A stretch of DNA of 64,000 nt from a virus. This document shows positions 8,296-16,833 of this stretch, piece by piece. Positions within the stretch are counted from its first letter, which is position 1, and every line of letters begins with the position of its first letter. Made by a program: the position numbers and the translations under genes. Under the pieces are notes generated by a model. That model worked only from the letters and a program-made list of their open reading frames with translations. It was not told where the DNA came from and did no database searches. The stretch is from positions 38,519 to 102,518 of IMG/VR virus record IMGVR_UViG_3300001679_000053; one strand, 5' to 3'.

Positions 8296-9179
8296 AAATA
8301 TTTTAAAAATCTATCGTAGGCCACGCTAGCGGACGACAAAGAATTAAGCAAACTTTGTGTACTTTGCTTCGGAATCGTGACATTCGCTTCACTCGGTGTG
8401 GCTTCAGTTCTTTGCTGATGCGTTTGGCGTCCAATGCTAGTTGTTCTAAATTTGTAATGTTTCGGGTTTCCGGCTGTTGTGTATCCACCTGCAAATTGTC
8501 CTTTCATTCCTCTGGATTCCATTTCATGAATGGTTTTAAAGCGCGCCATTGTTTCGGAATGATCAAAATCCAATAGCTGTTGTTCTGTTAGTGTTGATAC
8601 CGCACAAGCATCTCTAACAGGAGTATTTCCATCAATACGGTCGGAAGAATAAAACCATATCTCGCTGACAAAATCATCATTTGTGCGAATATGGTCGATT
8701 TCATGCTTGCCGCCTTTATTGAATGCAATATAATCATAACATATATATGTGGTCTCGTCAAGAGATTTCTCGGTGGCCAGTCCGGCGGCTGATTGATCGC
8801 CAAAGTATAAGCACTCATTAAACTTCAATTCAAAAATCTTCGAATATTCATTAGAACAAACGAGAGTATCACCATTATAACGCATCGTGTGACACAAATT
8901 CGAAAGGGGCGCCTTGCCATCTAAAGAAAGCAAAAACAGCAACCTCTCCCACAGAACGCTTTTCGGGATGCCTATAAGTTTTTCTTCTTCAAACGTCGTT
9001 AAACTTTTAGGAGGCCGGCTGGGGGCCTTCAAAAAAGTCAAGTCTTGGCCTGGTTCCAAATAGTCAAATCTAAAGGGTCGTTGTGCCTTTGTAAAAAAAA
9101 TAGGACAGTTATTGTTGAATGCGTAAAGAACAGCGTCCAAGCAACTTCCTACCACTATTTTATCGTACTCAAATATCAA
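8292..9179 (-). CDS. Protein of unknown function paired with nucleotidyltransferase-like gene
   Basis: 295 residues, no confident family. The start has a Rossmann-like look: a beta strand then GSCLDAVLYA, then PIFFTK, reminiscent of a dinucleotide-binding beta-alpha-beta unit, but too little to assign a cofactor. The C-terminal 80 residues are polar and Ser/Thr/Gln-rich. The reading frame is closed by a stop two codons before 9179, so the earliest start is TTG at 9179, which has no Shine-Dalgarno and lies only about 7 bases from a perfect TATAAT. Translation may be leaderless, or start at a later GTG near codon 10. Its end overlaps the next gene (ATGA). Confidence 0.6.
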   Translation of the reverse strand: MIFEYDKIVVGSCLDAVLYAFNNNCPIFFTKAQRPFRFDYLEPGQDLTFLKAPSRPPKSLTTFEEEKLIGIPKSVLWERLLFLLSLDGKAPLSNLCHTMRYNGDTLVCSNEYSKIFELKFNECLYFGDQSAAGLATEKSLDETTYICYDYIAFNKGGKHEIDHIRTNDDFVSEIWFYSSDRIDGNTPVRDACAVSTLTEQQLLDFDHSETMARFKTIHEMESRGMKGQFAGGYTTAGNPKHYKFRTTSIGRQTHQQRTEATPSEANVTIPKQSTQSLLNSLSSASVAYDRFLKYL

Positions 9180-9186
9180 TTGTTAT

Positions 9187-9215
9187 ATTATAACTTAGTT
9201 GACTTTGTTTGTCAA
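9187..9215 (-). promoter_or_regulatory. Consensus sigma70 promoter
   Basis: Minus strand TTGACA (9210-9215), 17 bp spacer, TATAAT (9187-9192). Expected transcript start is about 9180, at the very beginning of the unknown gene ending at 9179. Confidence 0.85.
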
Positions 9216-9752
9216 TTATTTTTGGCGGATTCCATAAGAATCGAAACCACCATAATACCAGATAGGGTGCATTATATGATAACGTTGGCGGTAGTGTAAC
9301 CACCCTAATGCGTGGCCAAATTCGTGTTCTAACACTCGATCTTTTCGTGCATATTTAGGTAAAACAAATATTTTAGCTTTCACAATGGCACCTGTTGTCG
9401 TGTCCGTATATAAGCGTGTGGATGCCATATTAGAATTGGCAAATCCAGACTCGGGTAAAGTTATTATTATTTCTCCCATCTTGGGGTTCATACACATGCT
9501 AAAATTATCCTTTTTCACGATACCAAATTCATACCCGAGCCGGCTCCAATATTCAACCGCATTATATACCCGGGACAAAGAGACCTCAGACGTTGCACAG
9601 ACACGCACACTGGGTGGGCTTTTCCACTCCGCTTTGCGCTTGGGCTCACCCAGCGCAAAAACTTCCATAGGAATGGTATCATTTATCTTTAGAATCGCCT
9701 CTTCGTGTGTCACCAATCCCACGCAACTCAAGAAGAGAAGTATAATGCCCAT
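9216..9752 (-). CDS. Metzincin-type zinc metalloprotease
   Basis: 178 residues. The zinc motif is fully extended: H143-E-F-G-H147-A-L-G150-W-L-H153, followed by HIMHP with Met161 as the Met-turn, which is the metzincin (matrixin/astacin-like) pattern. Metzincins are secreted or surface proteases. The N-terminus (MGIILLFLSC) is short and hydrophobic with Cys10, like a minimal signal or imperfect lipobox but without the usual positive charges, so export is uncertain. The gene follows the endolysin and precedes the sigma70 promoter at 9187-9215. No Shine-Dalgarno is evident before the ATG. It might act on cell-surface protein or in virion entry or exit; that is inference. Confidence 0.75.
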   Translation of the reverse strand: MGIILLFLSCVGLVTHEEAILKINDTIPMEVFALGEPKRKAEWKSPPSVRVCATSEVSLSRVYNAVEYWSRLGYEFGIVKKDNFSMCMNPKMGEIIITLPESGFANSNMASTRLYTDTTTGAIVKAKIFVLPKYARKDRVLEHEFGHALGWLHYRQRYHIMHPIWYYGGFDSYGIRQK

Positions 9753-9762
9753 GCATTAACTA

Positions 9763-9781
9763 GAATTAAAAAATTTAATTC
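9763..9781. other. AT-rich inverted repeat at the endolysin stop codon
   Basis: GAATTAAA and TTTAATTC arms around a three-base loop form an 8 bp perfect stem spanning the endolysin stop codon and the gap to the metalloprotease. It could be a weak terminator or an mRNA-stabilising hairpin; the AT-rich stem makes termination uncertain. Confidence 0.35.
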
Positions 9782-10704
9782 TTTATCTTATCTAAGATCT
9801 CAATATCGTATTTAACCTCGTCCAACAGGTCTCTTAACTCTAGCCCAGCGCAGTCTATTTTATTTTTACTGATATGGTAGTGGCTCACAAATCCAGAATA
9901 GTTGCCATACGCCACATTTTGCTCATACTTAGTAGAGGTTTTTCCAAACTGACCAGTGGGGCATTCGTAGGGAATTCCTGTTGCTCCATGGATGGCTTTC
10001 CAGAGAGCTTGCGCTGCCTTAATCTGCTCAGGATAAAACCCAAGAAACGCGTCTAGCTGATGGCTATGGACCCAAGCCCCATCTATCACAGGGCGTGACC
10101 CGAAGCCGTGAGATTTGTACCAGTCTTGATATTTAGGGTAGTATGCATTACTAATCTCTACGCCCACGGACGGGCGGTTAGTACGAGAAGAGCCGGCATG
10201 CCATGCGGCATGTTGCATGTCAAGAGTCTGGTATATGGTGCCATCGTTATCTATCAAAAAATGAACTGAGATACCGCGTCTATCCAGAACGCTCTGACAC
10301 GACTTGGAGGATAGGCACACATCCCAATGATTAACAAAGTATCTAATCTTGCGCTTTGGGCGCCCGGAGTAATCATAGTAGTGTCCGCTTTTCGCTTGCA
10401 TCCCACCTTTTTCAGACCACAGAACAAACTTATCCCATTCAATCGGGTGGAAGTCTCCATTGTATACAATGTAATTAGAATAGTGGCAATCGTTGGGCTT
10501 GTAGTCATCGATGGCCGCTTGGCGCTCAGTCCACAAACGCCGGAATGTCATCGGACCACACAGCCCATCGCCTTTTAGTCCACGGCCTTTCTGCCATTTC
10601 TTGATGGCGCGTACTAATTTATCATCAAAGTACTTTTCGCCAAACCATCCGGGCTCCCAGCCAAGCTTCTTGGCTGATGCTTCATTATAGAAGTGTTTGT
10701 CCAT
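9775..10704 (-). CDS. Endolysin: peptidoglycan-binding domain plus N-acetylmuramoyl-L-alanine amidase
   Basis: 309 residues. Residues about 10-62 match a PG_binding_1-type domain (LVRAIKKWQKGRGLKGDG, then GPMTFRRLW). Residues about 118-290 are an Amidase_2/PGRP domain: FVNHWDV with His126, SVHFLIDNDGTIYQ (147-160), AAWHAG (166-171), SVGVEISN (179-186) and a C-terminal SHYHISKNKIDCAG segment supplying His/Lys/Cys. It cleaves the bond between N-acetylmuramic acid and L-alanine in peptidoglycan, releasing progeny. It has no signal peptide, so it would need the holin, which lies far away at 62 kb. The ATG has GGGGGT upstream. Confidence 0.92.
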   Translation of the reverse strand: MDKHFYNEASAKKLGWEPGWFGEKYFDDKLVRAIKKWQKGRGLKGDGLCGPMTFRRLWTERQAAIDDYKPNDCHYSNYIVYNGDFHPIEWDKFVLWSEKGGMQAKSGHYYDYSGRPKRKIRYFVNHWDVCLSSKSCQSVLDRRGISVHFLIDNDGTIYQTLDMQHAAWHAGSSRTNRPSVGVEISNAYYPKYQDWYKSHGFGSRPVIDGAWVHSHQLDAFLGFYPEQIKAAQALWKAIHGATGIPYECPTGQFGKTSTKYEQNVAYGNYSGFVSHYHISKNKIDCAGLELRDLLDEVKYDIEILDKIKN

Positions 10705-10729
10705 GTATCGTTGACCCCCGCTGGGTCCT

Positions 10730-11002
10730 TTATTTTATAATTCCCAGCACATAGTTATCTAATATAACGTTATAAATAGTGCCGCCGATACTAATTTCTT
10801 CGATCATAGACCGGTCCACTATAAGTTTGTCCCCTTGACCAACATCGATTCGTAAATCAGGGGCAGCCCTCAATACCGACACTTCCGCATGGCGATCAAT
10901 TTCCGGAGCATAATCTTCTGGAAGAACAATTAAAGATTCTGCGGAGGGGTCAGGGTTGTTGTTAACATCAATAAGAATGTGTCGATTAACTGGATTAAAC
11001 AT
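10730..11002 (-). CDS. GroES-like co-chaperonin
   Basis: 90 residues with the GroES layout: an opening strand NRHILIDV (6-13), a LIVLPEDY segment at 24-31 in the mobile-loop position, then an AEVSVL strand, VGQGDKLIVDR (54-64) matching the GroES VGDIVIF strand, and a final YNVILDNYVLGII that parallels EVLIMSESDILAIV. GroES caps GroEL; T4 uses gp31 for the same job when folding its capsid protein. Here it probably partners host GroEL to fold the gp23-like capsid. Length matches bacterial GroES (about 97) better than gp31 (111). Its ATG overlaps the previous gene's stop by eight bases. Confidence 0.75.
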   Translation of the reverse strand: MFNPVNRHILIDVNNNPDPSAESLIVLPEDYAPEIDRHAEVSVLRAAPDLRIDVGQGDKLIVDRSMIEEISIGGTIYNVILDNYVLGIIK

Positions 11003-11225
11003 TGCTTATCTCTCTTTCTAAAATACTGCTGTGTTGTTTATACTGTCTCTCAGACATGAATGCTTCGGTTCGGCGTCCACAATTTTTGCAATTCATTGTA
11101 ACATGATAATTATTTCCGGCGGTAGTTTGTCCGTCACCAACGGGCTGGTAATAACACTCTTTATGTCCGAGTGCGTTACATGTTCTTTTTAGTTCGCTTC
11201 TTTCTATTAAATGATTAAAATTCAT
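10995..11225 (-). CDS. Small zinc-motif protein following RNR
   Basis: 76 residues from the ATG at 11225, chosen over an upstream in-frame start (11297) because it follows the RNR stop (11236) with GAGAGA between. It has single Cys residues at about 17 and 24 and a CKNCG knuckle near 47-51, so a small zinc-binding fold is plausible. The function is not recognised. It sits between RNR and the GroES-like gene in one operon. Confidence 0.55.
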   Translation of the reverse strand: MNFNHLIERSELKRTCNALGHKECYYQPVGDGQTTAGNNYHVTMNCKNCGRRTEAFMSERQYKQHSSILEREISNV

Positions 11226-11235
11226 TTCTCTCTCG

Positions 11236-13203
11236 TTAAATTGTGCAGGTGTCGTTTGTACAGAACTTAGTTCCTTCGCCGGCTTCTTCAGTATCAATGC
11301 GCTGAATTTGAACCACTTTCTTTATTCTCTCTTCATACTCTTCTTTCGTTATTGGTTCGTATGGTGCTTGTTTGTATCCGGTTTCTTTGTATCTAAGGAA
11401 GGAGACTGCTTTAAGTCTTGTCTCATATAGTTCAAGAGCACTTTTAATTTGGCCTGCTTCCTCATCCTTAAACGTGATAGTAACAGACACGGCGTTATCG
11501 GCCCAATAATGTTGATACTGGGCAGCAATTTCAAGTTGTTCCCACATCGAGACATCCCGCTTTCCTTTGTGGAAATACGGCTCTTTGACAGGAAACTCGA
11601 CACAAGTAGTATTCGGAGAATATTCATCATCCTCCATAGTATAGCCGGCTTCTCTAATGCTGTCAAGTAATTTTGATTCTTTTGAGAACCTGATACGTCT
11701 AATATAGTATTCATCTTCTGGGAAGTGGATGCCGGGCGTGGAGCCGTTCAGCAACGACACAGTTCCCGATGGCTTAATAGAAGTTGTTCTGATCGATTTG
11801 GGAACACACAGCCAGTCTGAATATTCTTTGTCAAGTAACTGAATGTGTTCGTAAGCATCATCGCACCACTTTAACATATTACGCCGGCCATGTTTATTAA
11901 ATGCTTGGACGATGCCCGACTGTGAAAGTCCGATACGGCGGTTCTTGAGCATCATGGCGTTGGTCTCGGGCCAGTGAGTATTGACCAGCGTGACTGTCTT
12001 CCCATATAGATACGCACACTTGAGAGTTTTTAGATAGTCCTCATACGTCTCGTGCTTTGCGGGGAATGTCTCCACCAAACAACAGCATTCACCATCGTGA
12101 AGTTGCTGTTCGCTGCAGGGGTTGAATCCTGCCACATTAACGTCATCTAATCGATCATCATCCTTAAAGCGTCCCTTGGTCTGTGCGTTTCGCAACCAGA
12201 TATAGCCGGGCTCGCCGTTTTTCTTACTCTGTTCTGCGTGCCAAGTGTAGTCCATTCCAACCACCGCATTGAAGGAGTTATTGGAGCCCCATCGATGATG
12301 ATATAACTTCTCTTGATCGTTTTTCATCTCAAGGTAGCGTTTATCATCGTAGTTCCCCATCGCTAGAGCGGCCGATCGGCGGACGTTTCCGGCTACCACA
12401 CACCGACCGATAAGATTCTCTGTATCAACAATATCGACCGATGAGATAGGCTCTCCGATCTTAGAGGCGAACAGTTCTGTTAAGTTTTCGTGTAGTTCCA
12501 GCAGTGGTTCATGTCCTGACGCTGTTCCACCGAATCCATTAATTTTAGAACCGGGAGGCCGGATGGCTGTGTAGTCAAACTTTGGTACTTTGGCACCTAA
12601 AAAGAAGCCATCGAGAAGGTTATGAACCGAATTGACCCATCCTTCACGGCTGTCATCGATTATAAGTGTGTCGCCTGTGTATTCTGGCTCTTTGATGGTA
12701 AACGTATTTGCCCCAAGAGTGTCGAAACCAACACCGACACCGAGCATCAATGCGTCCATCATCCAAGCGAACAGATAGCCACCCTTGGTGGCCAACTCTT
12801 TGGTTGAACGAAAGGCACAGTTAAACAATGCAGCCCCAGTTTTCTCTTCCACAAACTTCGTCCCCATCATCCATAAGCCGCGGCCCGGAGGCGTCCATTT
12901 CAGGTTGAATAGGCGATCGTATGCGTCCTTAGCCGTCGTCTGTGCTTTCTGATCGTTCCAGCCTAGTCCCAACATAACAACATGTTGCTTCTGGACATTA
13001 AACATTCCCTCGATCACGCGGCGGCATGTCTGGTGCCATTCTTCGGTACCGGTTGCTTGTGGATCAAATTCGCTCAACCGTCTCGAATATGTGCGTTTGT
13101 ATGTGATATAGCCGATCGGGCCCCAGGGTACCTTTGCTGTTTTATATGGTTCGATAAATGTGTCCGATAATCTAAATCGGCGGATGTTCTCAATGGTTCT
13201 CAT
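11236..13203 (-). CDS. Adenosylcobalamin-dependent (class II) ribonucleotide reductase
   Basis: 655 residues resembling the monomeric class II ribonucleoside-triphosphate reductases of the Lactobacillus leichmannii type. Visible landmarks: PPGRGLWMMGT (105-115), FNC with Cys129, the active-site block N361-P-C363-S-E365 and a C-terminal redox pair Cys648-x4-Cys653 (CTNDTC). The enzyme makes deoxynucleotides using a B12-derived radical and no small subunit, so it works with or without oxygen but needs host cobalamin. Reduction of the C-terminal Cys pair requires a thioredoxin, possibly the protein at 410-775. The ATG has AAGGAA upstream, and the gene follows the helicase by six bases. Confidence 0.93.
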   Translation of the reverse strand: MRTIENIRRFRLSDTFIEPYKTAKVPWGPIGYITYKRTYSRRLSEFDPQATGTEEWHQTCRRVIEGMFNVQKQHVVMLGLGWNDQKAQTTAKDAYDRLFNLKWTPPGRGLWMMGTKFVEEKTGAALFNCAFRSTKELATKGGYLFAWMMDALMLGVGVGFDTLGANTFTIKEPEYTGDTLIIDDSREGWVNSVHNLLDGFFLGAKVPKFDYTAIRPPGSKINGFGGTASGHEPLLELHENLTELFASKIGEPISSVDIVDTENLIGRCVVAGNVRRSAALAMGNYDDKRYLEMKNDQEKLYHHRWGSNNSFNAVVGMDYTWHAEQSKKNGEPGYIWLRNAQTKGRFKDDDRLDDVNVAGFNPCSEQQLHDGECCCLVETFPAKHETYEDYLKTLKCAYLYGKTVTLVNTHWPETNAMMLKNRRIGLSQSGIVQAFNKHGRRNMLKWCDDAYEHIQLLDKEYSDWLCVPKSIRTTSIKPSGTVSLLNGSTPGIHFPEDEYYIRRIRFSKESKLLDSIREAGYTMEDDEYSPNTTCVEFPVKEPYFHKGKRDVSMWEQLEIAAQYQHYWADNAVSVTITFKDEEAGQIKSALELYETRLKAVSFLRYKETGYKQAPYEPITKEEYEERIKKVVQIQRIDTEEAGEGTKFCTNDTCTI

Positions 13204-13208
13204 TTTTA

Positions 13209-14579
13209 TTAATTCCTTCTAAATTTTTCATATTTATTTTTAAGCAACCCTTTTTGCATTGTAGCGGTTAAGGCAACGGGGGTTCCTGGTATTATTCCAT
13301 TGGTGACAGGAGATCTGGGGAGTATCTTAATACTGACATTGGATGTGTCCATAAATATGTTAAACACCATGCCATCTGGTCCGTTCCTATTCTTGGCAAT
13401 AAAAATTTTGCCTTTATTGTTTTGTTTATCCTCAATTGTTCGTGATACCGAAAAGATAAAGTCCGCAACGAAGCATTTGTTAAAGGCTTCTGATATTTGT
13501 TCCATCGTAATCACCTCTGCACTAAGTCCTGCTCGATTTGTTTGTGAAGCGGTCCAGATAGGGCACTGGAACTCTGTCGAGATAGCTCTTAACTCCTCAT
13601 AAATAGATCCTAACTCGTCGCGCTTTTCTTTGCGGACAATAACTGGCCTTAAAAGATCAGCATAATCTACAATTATCAGCCCGGGCTTGATGCCGCGTTT
13701 AACAAGGCGCGAAAGATGGGAACGGATAGTATTGGTAGTAGCAGACTTCGTAGGATACTCCTTGATGATCAGTTTACCATCAATGTCCTTGATTTGTTCA
13801 TATATTTCGTCTTTAAAAGTACGTAAATCAGAAAGAGGATACCCGGTAATACAACTATCGTAGCGATTTGCAATGACTGTGTCCTGCAGTTCTAGTGTAT
13901 AATGTACTACCACCTTCCCTTCGATCACAGCATTTGATCCTAGATGTACGAGGACCATAGACTTTCCAGCGCCGGTCGGAGCAATTACTACCCCCAACTC
14001 ACTTTTACCTAATCCTCCACCTACAATACCATCAATATCTTTCCACCCAGTAGTAACCGGATTTCGGTGTTTAATTTCATATCTTTTTTCAAAGTCTGTG
14101 ATATATTCATAGCCAAAGTTATTATCCGATCCCAGTTTAAGCGCTTCATTTATTGTACTGGAAATTTCGTCAAAGGAACAGCTCTGCAGGAGTCCCACAG
14201 ATTTTAGCATGGCCTCTTTAAGATTCTGCTTACGGCAAAAGTCCAAAGAAGCTTCTTTAATATACTCAATATCTTGAATCTCCCGCGTGTGAATTCTAAC
14301 AAAATAATCCCTTACCTGTTTTTGAATTACACCGTCTTCACCTTCTAACTCGGTACGGAGTATGGTAGTGACCGCATCCACAGATGGATGCTTGTTATAC
14401 CTGTCCCGATAGTCCAGTATTTTCGTAATAAAAACACGTAGATACTCTAGTTCAAGAAAGCCAACATCTAGAACTTCCGTTATCTGATCCGCGAACGGAC
14501 GATCCTCGAAAATTAGTTGTACTAGTCCCTCTTGGAAGCTCTTTCCATACCTTCCAAAATTTACATTATCTGGCGACAT
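13209..14579 (-). CDS. DnaB-type replicative helicase (T4 gp41-like)
   Basis: 456 residues. A helical N-terminal domain (1-150) precedes a RecA-fold motor with Walker A APTGAGKS (200-207), a HYTLEL strand and Walker B LIIVDYADLL (about 303-312), followed by ASQTNR, the Q/R sensor motif of DnaB helicases. It unwinds the replication fork as a hexamer on the lagging strand. No primase is visible in this window. It has its own sigma70 promoter (14607-14634), and a GAGG site precedes the ATG. Confidence 0.92.
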   Translation of the reverse strand: MSPDNVNFGRYGKSFQEGLVQLIFEDRPFADQITEVLDVGFLELEYLRVFITKILDYRDRYNKHPSVDAVTTILRTELEGEDGVIQKQVRDYFVRIHTREIQDIEYIKEASLDFCRKQNLKEAMLKSVGLLQSCSFDEISSTINEALKLGSDNNFGYEYITDFEKRYEIKHRNPVTTGWKDIDGIVGGGLGKSELGVVIAPTGAGKSMVLVHLGSNAVIEGKVVVHYTLELQDTVIANRYDSCITGYPLSDLRTFKDEIYEQIKDIDGKLIIKEYPTKSATTNTIRSHLSRLVKRGIKPGLIIVDYADLLRPVIVRKEKRDELGSIYEELRAISTEFQCPIWTASQTNRAGLSAEVITMEQISEAFNKCFVADFIFSVSRTIEDKQNNKGKIFIAKNRNGPDGMVFNIFMDTSNVSIKILPRSPVTNGIIPGTPVALTATMQKGLLKNKYEKFRRN

Positions 14580-14606
14580 GAATCCTCACTTCTAGCCCTA
14601 GTAGTA

Positions 14607-14634
14607 AGTATAGCGCAGCCACCCTTAAAGTCAA
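14607..14634 (-). promoter_or_regulatory. Sigma70-type promoter of the helicase-RNR operon
   Basis: Minus strand TTGACT (14629-14634), 16 bp spacer, TATACT (14607-14612), in the gap before the helicase ATG. Confidence 0.7.
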
Positions 14635-14649
14635 CCGAAAAACTGTACA

Positions 14650-15639
14650 TTATTTAAGTGCCAGGGCTGCAGCGTCAACACAATCCCTCGTGATCTTATT
14701 TAAGTGTGTACGTAAATCATCCCAATTTAACTCACCAAAGCCGTCCTCTCGCATAAGCTTTATTACTTCAGTTTTGTTGAAAGTGCATTCAAAATTTTCT
14801 AAAGAATAGTTAACATGATCTTTTGCTTGAATAGACATTTGAGGACTGTAAAGTTGCATCATCTTATAATTGTGTTCGATCACGTCGCGGCCCTCCACGA
14901 TGTTGGTAAAAAACTTAAGATTGGTACCTGAGTTCTCACAAAATTCTAAAACCTCATCTATGGTGTAATCTTTTTCGGAAGACAAGAATGACAGACGATT
15001 CTTTACCGACGTAAACCCGGCGCCGCGGATGCCTGGAAGGTTGTCGGAGGTATCTCCAATAATTGAGCGCGCCAGAGCCATGTTCGTTGGATGTACACCG
15101 GTCTGCTCTATGATCCTTCTGACGTTTAGAAGCTCTTTCTTTACTGGGCGCCATAAAATTGTCTCGTCATCGCACAGCTGCATAAAGTCTTTATCATTGG
15201 ATACAATAATCTTTTGCCAGCCGTCATAATAACTTGAAGTAGTTAGGTGTGCAATAACATCGTCTGCCTCTATTTTTTCTATCATAAACTGGATGATAGG
15301 CATGCTGTTGAAATATTCAATGACTCGGCTTTGCTGCCAAATCTTATTTTGCAATTCCTCGTTCTCAGTTAGATTATGGAAGGCGCGGTTAAGGCGGATT
15401 GGTTTTCTGCCGGCCTTATAGTTCTTGTCCATGTCTTTGCGCTTACGGGAACCATCTGGTCCGTCCCACACAATTACAATCTGATTGGGATTGGTTTCTC
15501 TTACGAGCTTTTGGAGAATCTTCATGAAGCCCTTGAGCCCACCAATGGGTTGACCATTAGAAGACAATGAGGGGTCTACAATATATGCTCTCAGATATGC
15601 GTTTAGCGCATCTACTATTAATACTCTTTTATTCTTCAC
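14650..15639 (-). CDS. 5'-3' exonuclease / RNase H-like flap nuclease
   Basis: 329 residues of the PolI-N/T4 RNase H (FEN) family. Acidic metal ligands are recognisable in VLIVDALNAY (near 6-15), VIVWDGPDG (56-64), IEADDVIA (about 123-130), SNDKDF and GDTSDNLPG, the last followed by the helix-hairpin-helix GIRGAG. It removes RNA primers and 5' flaps from Okazaki fragments, complementing the polymerases, neither of which carries its own 5' nuclease. The start is GTG with AAAGG upstream, just after the RecA/UvsX gene stop. Confidence 0.9.
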   Translation of the reverse strand: MKNKRVLIVDALNAYLRAYIVDPSLSSNGQPIGGLKGFMKILQKLVRETNPNQIVIVWDGPDGSRKRKDMDKNYKAGRKPIRLNRAFHNLTENEELQNKIWQQSRVIEYFNSMPIIQFMIEKIEADDVIAHLTTSSYYDGWQKIIVSNDKDFMQLCDDETILWRPVKKELLNVRRIIEQTGVHPTNMALARSIIGDTSDNLPGIRGAGFTSVKNRLSFLSSEKDYTIDEVLEFCENSGTNLKFFTNIVEGRDVIEHNYKMMQLYSPQMSIQAKDHVNYSLENFECTFNKTEVIKLMREDGFGELNWDDLRTHLNKITRDCVDAAALALK

Positions 15640-15643
15640 TTTA

Positions 15644-16786
15644 CTATGCCTTTACTGGAACTGTGAGATCTGCAGGATCTTCATAAAAAGCTTTTGCGTC
15701 ACCCTGGCGCTTATCAAACTTCTGAATTATCTCCTCATCCATTAGTGCAGTAACATGCTCTCTAAACTCTGCGTCTTCATTTACCAACTCGGTCCACTTA
15801 GAAGGCTGGAACTTCTTTTCATAGCCGTCGGCTGTCTTAATGGTGTACCATGCGCCGGCACTGGTGAGACATGAAGAGCCCTTGATCGCATCGAACCACG
15901 ACTCTTCATCGCGGATGCCCACTTCGTTCCCCCACAGAATGCGGAAAGCACATGAGCGCCCTTGTGTGCCAAAGCGAGACTTCTCCAGTTTCACCTTAAC
16001 CTCGGATCCAATACGGAATCCCTTCTCGTCTTCAATAAAGGAAGCCTTTGCCTTGCGCCCAGTCAACCAGATGCGGAGAGAATAGGAATAATGCATTGCC
16101 TTTCCTCCCGGTGTCATATACGGAGTCGTCATAGCAATGATGCGAGCGTTTGGTCCGCTGGGAATGTTAGTCTTCAACTGATTGAGGACCAGGAACGTAG
16201 CCTGTTTGTCGGCAATCGGAATAATCAGCTTGGACATTCCCTTGGCCAAAATGCGCGCCTTCACTGCCATCGATGATTGGGGATTAAAGTCTCCCTCAAC
16301 ATCAGATACAGAAGGTGTAAGTGCGAGTGAATCCCAGATGAACAGTAGTTGATCTTCGGCTGCTCCCAGCAGTTCTTCTACAGTCTCCAATACAAACTCC
16401 ACAGAGGAAGCCTGGATGTACATTAGTCGCTCTAGGTCACATCCTGCCTGCTCCAAGAAGCGTGGGTCGATGGCTGACTCAGAATCGAAGTAGACGATAA
16501 GCTTGCCCGTTTTCTGAGCGTTTGCGGCTATTTGCGCGGCCATGTAAGATTTGCCTGTGGATTCAAGTCCTGCAATCTCCGTCACCTTTCCTACTGGAAC
16601 GCCGGCACGGTGGCCCTTGCTGATGATTGAGTCCAGCCAGCGGGAGCCGGTGGGGATCCATTCCTTTACTGACGTGGGATTTTCTCCCGTCAGATCGTGT
16701 GCGACATTCCTGCCGGCTTTCTTGTTAACCATTTTCATTAGGTCTTGTATTGCTACACGACCAGCTTTTGCTTTAGCTTTAGCCAT
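15644..16786 (-). CDS. uvsX: RecA/UvsX-like recombinase
   Basis: 380 residues. Walker A GLESTGKS (73-80), the YFDSESAID strand, Walker B LLFIWDSLAL and a later PGGKAMHYSYS segment match RecA/UvsX. It forms filaments on ssDNA and drives strand exchange for recombination-dependent replication and repair. The N-terminal 45 residues are basic, and the C-terminal region after 290 is longer than in E. coli RecA, as seen in phage enzymes. A good sigma70 promoter (16805-16833) and a GGAG site lie just upstream, so it leads an operon with the 5' nuclease. Confidence 0.93.
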   Translation of the reverse strand: MAKAKAKAGRVAIQDLMKMVNKKAGRNVAHDLTGENPTSVKEWIPTGSRWLDSIISKGHRAGVPVGKVTEIAGLESTGKSYMAAQIAANAQKTGKLIVYFDSESAIDPRFLEQAGCDLERLMYIQASSVEFVLETVEELLGAAEDQLLFIWDSLALTPSVSDVEGDFNPQSSMAVKARILAKGMSKLIIPIADKQATFLVLNQLKTNIPSGPNARIIAMTTPYMTPGGKAMHYSYSLRIWLTGRKAKASFIEDEKGFRIGSEVKVKLEKSRFGTQGRSCAFRILWGNEVGIRDEESWFDAIKGSSCLTSAGAWYTIKTADGYEKKFQPSKWTELVNEDAEFREHVTALMDEEIIQKFDKRQGDAKAFYEDPADLTVPVKA

Positions 16787-16804
16787 TTGCTCTCCTTATA
16801 TGTT

Positions 16805-16833
16805 ATTATAACACATGCCCTGTGTTATGGCAA
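16805..16833 (-). promoter_or_regulatory. Sigma70-type promoter of the recombinase gene
   Basis: Minus strand TTGCCA (16828-16833), 17 bp spacer, TATAAT (16805-16810). The -35 element overlaps the last codons of the D12 methylase gene. Confidence 0.8.
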
